64,000 nt of DNA, taken from positions 496,001-560,000 of the forward strand of contig NZ_JAIWYX010000001.1 in assembly GCF_020251205.1 (NCBI RefSeq). The letters run 5' to 3'. This stretch comes from Arthrobacter sp. M4 (lineage in GTDB: Bacteria > Actinomycetota > Actinomycetes > Actinomycetales > Micrococcaceae). The position numbers and the translations under genes are program-made. The notes under the pieces are model-generated. The model was not told the origin of the DNA, searched no databases, and saw only the letters and a list, made by a program, of their open reading frames with translations. Positions 61,947 through 64,000 of the stretch are shown piece after piece (the first letter of the stretch is position 1; each line of letters opens with the position of its first letter).

Positions 61947-62405
61947 GATAGGGCTCCCTTTTCTGAGGCCGCCTTTTGGTGTGCTACATGGCGGATTCCA
62001 AGACCATACAGGTCAAAATCCGACATGTCAGGATGCGAAGGGACGTTGTCCTCCGCATCGCAGTGGGCCTCATTGACCCACCACGAGCGCGTATGAACTA
62101 AGTGCCGGCTCGGGGCAAGGGCGCTCCGCGTCAGTTCCTGATGGACCTCCGGCTACCCTTGACCGCTCACCCGTTACAGACATTTCCGGCCTCTACCGTG
62201 ATGGGCACTAGGCTATGAACTCGTGGCGGACGAGTTAAGCGAAAACGCGGGATCGGCAGCACCACGGTGCACGGAGTCCATCGTGAGCAACAAGCCAATA
62301 CCCGTTTGGCATGCAAAACGCTAAAGTTTCCGGTGTCGACCTGTCGATTTCGCGGCCCGCCGTTCGTCTAACTAGGACAGGTTCGGTCATGACGAGGAGG
62401 TAGCG
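61947..62405. other. Intergenic region with ECF-type promoter
   Basis: About 460 bases. The right part carries the promoter at 62342-62368. A short phrase GGGCACT(G/A)GGCTAT occurs near 62203 and again near 61598, before the DUF6457 locus; its meaning is unknown. No gene seen. Confidence 0.5.
62342..62368 (+). promoter_or_regulatory. Candidate ECF42 promoter
   Basis: TGTCGA (62342-62347), 17-base spacer, CGTC (62365-62368), about 40 bases before the DGPF-protein start. ECF42 sigma factors are known to use a TGTCGA -35 and a CGTC-like -10 in front of their own DGPF operons. A second TGTCGA overlaps upstream at 62334. Confidence 0.65.
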
Positions 62406-62753
62406 ATGAAGTACATCATGCTGATCTACCAAGGCACCGCGCTCGAGCAACAGGCTGCGCTCGGGGAGGAGGAGCAGAAACAGATCTCCGCCGACTACCA
62501 GGGAATCAACCAGACACCGGGCGTCACGCCCGGGCTGCCGATGGGACTCCCCCAGAACGCGACCACGGTGCGGGTCGACGGCGGCAAGACCCTGACCACG
62601 GACGGCCCGTTCGTCGGGATGAAGGAGGCCCTCGGTGGCTGGTTCATCCTGGAGGCCGACGACATCGACGCGGCCATAGAAGTGGCCGCCCGCGTCCCTG
62701 CAGCACGTTACGGTGGCGCCGTCGAGATCCGCCCCTCGGAGGTGTATTGGTAG
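62406..62753 (+). CDS. YCII/DGPF-domain protein, ECF42 partner
   Basis: A 115-residue YCII-related protein with the defining DGPF motif ([20 protein letters not shown]) and the N-terminal MKYIMLIY strand. DGPF proteins are encoded next to ECF42 sigma factors and are their regulated partners; their biochemical role is not settled. GGAGG lies 7 bases before the ATG. The end overlaps the sigma-factor start by 7 bases. Confidence 0.93.
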   Translation: MKYIMLIYQGTALEQQAALGEEEQKQISADYQGINQTPGVTPGLPMGLPQNATTVRVDGGKTLTTDGPFVGMKEALGGWFILEADDIDAAIEVAARVPAARYGGAVEIRPSEVYW

Positions 62754-63934
62754 CGTCGCTCGAACAGGTCTTTCGCGAGGAGTGGAGCCGCGTCCTGGCC
62801 ACCCTGATCGGCTTCCTCGGCGACTTCGACCTCGCCGAGGAAGCCGCGCAGGAGGCCTTTGCGATCGCGGCGGACCGATGGACACACGACGGCATCCCCA
62901 ACAACCCGCGGGCCTGGCTAATAACAACGGCCCGGAACAAAGCCACGGACCGTATTCGCCGCGAGCAGGCCCTCGCCGCCAAGTCAGACCTGCTCGCCGC
63001 AGGCAACAATGCCGAGGTGCCGATGAACACCACGACGTTTCCCGACGAGCGCCTGGAGCTCATCTTCACCTGCTGTCATCCGGCACTCTCGGTTGAGGCC
63101 CAGGTTGCGCTCACCCTGCGCAGCATCGGCGGGCTTACCACCGACGAGATTGCCCGCGCCTTCCTCGTACCGGAGCGCACGATGGCGCAGCGGCTGGTGC
63201 GGGCCAAACGCAAGATCAAAGCAGCGGGGATCCCGTTTCGAGTGCCACCGCGTCACCTGCTCCGCGACCGACTCGATGCCGTTCTGGCCGTCGTGTACCT
63301 GATCTTCAACGAGGGGTACAGCGGACGCGACGAACTCGCGTCCGAAGCAATTTGGCTGGGACGCGCACTCGCCGAACTGCTTCCGGACGACCCGGAGGTT
63401 CACGGGCTGCTCGCGATGATGTTCCTTCACGACTCCCGTCGCGAGGCGCGATTCCGCGACAGCGAACTCGTGCTGCTCGGCGATCAGGACCGGTCACGTT
63501 GGAACACCGAGCAGATCGCCAAGGGACGCGTCGAACTGGACCGAGCACTAGCCCTCGGCGGCCGCGGGCCCTATGTCCTGCAGGCCGCCATCGCCTCGTT
63601 GCACGCCGAGACGCCTTGCGACTGGGCGCAGATCGCGGCGCTGTACGGCGAGCTCGCCCGTCTGACAGGCTTGCCCGTCGTGGAGCTAAACCGGGCCATC
63701 GCCATCGCCGAGACCGAAGGCCCCGAAGCCGGTCTGTACCTCGTCAACCAACTCGGTCTCGACGACTTCCGCTACCTTCACTCGACCAAGGCCGAACTCC
63801 TCCGGCGTCTCGGGCGGACCAACGAAGCACGTGACGCCTACCGACGTGCGAGGGAACTCACCGACGACGCCGCCGAACTGCGCTTCCTGGAACGTCGGCT
63901 AACGGAGCTGACAGCCGCCACTCGCTCAAGTTGA
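62747..63934 (+). CDS. ECF-type RNA polymerase sigma factor, ECF42 group
   Basis: A 395-residue extracytoplasmic-function sigma factor. Region 2 is near residues 5-75 ([22 protein letters not shown]), and region 4 near 105-165 ([20 protein letters not shown]). A long C-terminal extension (about 180-395) with TPR-like helices, including [34 protein letters not shown], marks the ECF42 group, which lacks an anti-sigma factor. The start is probably TTG 62747, with GGAGG 4 bases upstream, overlapping the DGPF stop. It likely transcribes its own operon. Confidence 0.93.
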   Translation: MVASLEQVFREEWSRVLATLIGFLGDFDLAEEAAQEAFAIAADRWTHDGIPNNPRAWLITTARNKATDRIRREQALAAKSDLLAAGNNAEVPMNTTTFPDERLELIFTCCHPALSVEAQVALTLRSIGGLTTDEIARAFLVPERTMAQRLVRAKRKIKAAGIPFRVPPRHLLRDRLDAVLAVVYLIFNEGYSGRDELASEAIWLGRALAELLPDDPEVHGLLAMMFLHDSRREARFRDSELVLLGDQDRSRWNTEQIAKGRVELDRALALGGRGPYVLQAAIASLHAETPCDWAQIAALYGELARLTGLPVVELNRAIAIAETEGPEAGLYLVNQLGLDDFRYLHSTKAELLRRLGRTNEARDAYRRARELTDDAAELRFLERRLTELTAATRSS

Positions 63935-64000
63935 CCATGGACCAGCCCATGCGATCGATGTCTGGCGCAGGACAAAGATGCTTGGTCTGGGGGCTGTCGA

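Noticed and set aside
1..64000. CRISPR array, prophage, rRNA or tRNA genes
   Set aside because: No regularly spaced repeats, phage structural genes or conserved RNA gene sequences were seen on reading both strands.

Overview
The window is high-GC DNA from an actinobacterium. Protein style, regulator families and small conserved proteins point to Micrococcaceae, most likely an Arthrobacter-type soil bacterium; this is an inference from sequence style, not a database match. It is dominated by catabolic operons for amines, amino acids and organic acids, each with its own regulator. No transposase, integrase, CRISPR array, rRNA or tRNA was seen.

Layout. 1-2.2 kb: two tandem RraA-family aldolase-like genes divergent from a LysR regulator. 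2.5-8.7 kb: cell-envelope genes (anchored surface protein, monofunctional transglycosylase, coiled-coil lytic enzyme, secreted BNR-repeat protein), an amidase relic and a multiply frameshifted excalibur-domain pseudogene. 8.9-15.1 kb: oxidoreductases and two MmyB-type HTH regulators that both look leaderless, plus an MFS transporter pseudogene with an internal deletion. 15.4-19.3 kb: a Rieske oxygenase and its reductase (glycine-betaine-demethylase type) divergent from a LysR regulator. 19.4-24.5 kb: a lone acyl-CoA dehydrogenase behind a perfect palindrome, a run of small unknown genes, and a glycogen-debranching-like enzyme.

24.5-61.4 kb is the core: a large catabolic island. A leftward operon (HAD hydrolase, PuuB-like FAD oxidase, aldehyde dehydrogenase, tartrate/D-malate dehydrogenase-like enzyme, D-2-hydroxyacid dehydrogenase, MmsA) diverges from a rightward block (amino-acid ABC transporter, sarcosine-oxidase-like flavoenzyme, class III aminotransferase, semialdehyde dehydrogenase, GntR regulator). 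That block recurs as a shortened second copy (41.0-44.6 kb: ABC transporter and GntR) and a decayed third copy (59.2-60.7 kb), in which a lipoprotein signal peptide is fused in frame to the tail of the ATPase gene. Between copies two and three lie a CopD-like membrane protein, a LysR-linked GABA-type module (aminotransferase, semialdehyde dehydrogenase, permease), a cupin, a TPP riboswitch with no recognisable thiamin gene, and a second operon (HAD, RidA-like, DSD1-like PLP enzyme, SDR, FAD oxidase).

The island is tied together by a repeated 12-bp palindrome, ATTGTCGACAAT / ATTGTTGACAAT and close variants. It lies upstream of nearly every unit of the island, and once before a small gene near 21 kb. 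It fits a FadR-type GntR operator, and three GntR-FCD regulators are encoded in the island. The simplest reading is a GntR-controlled regulon that imports an amino-acid-like amine, oxidises and transaminates it, and sends semialdehydes to central metabolism. The substrate cannot be named from sequence.

61.6-64 kb: a small DUF6457 protein, then a DGPF/YCII protein overlapping an ECF42-type sigma factor, with a promoter that matches the form known for that group.
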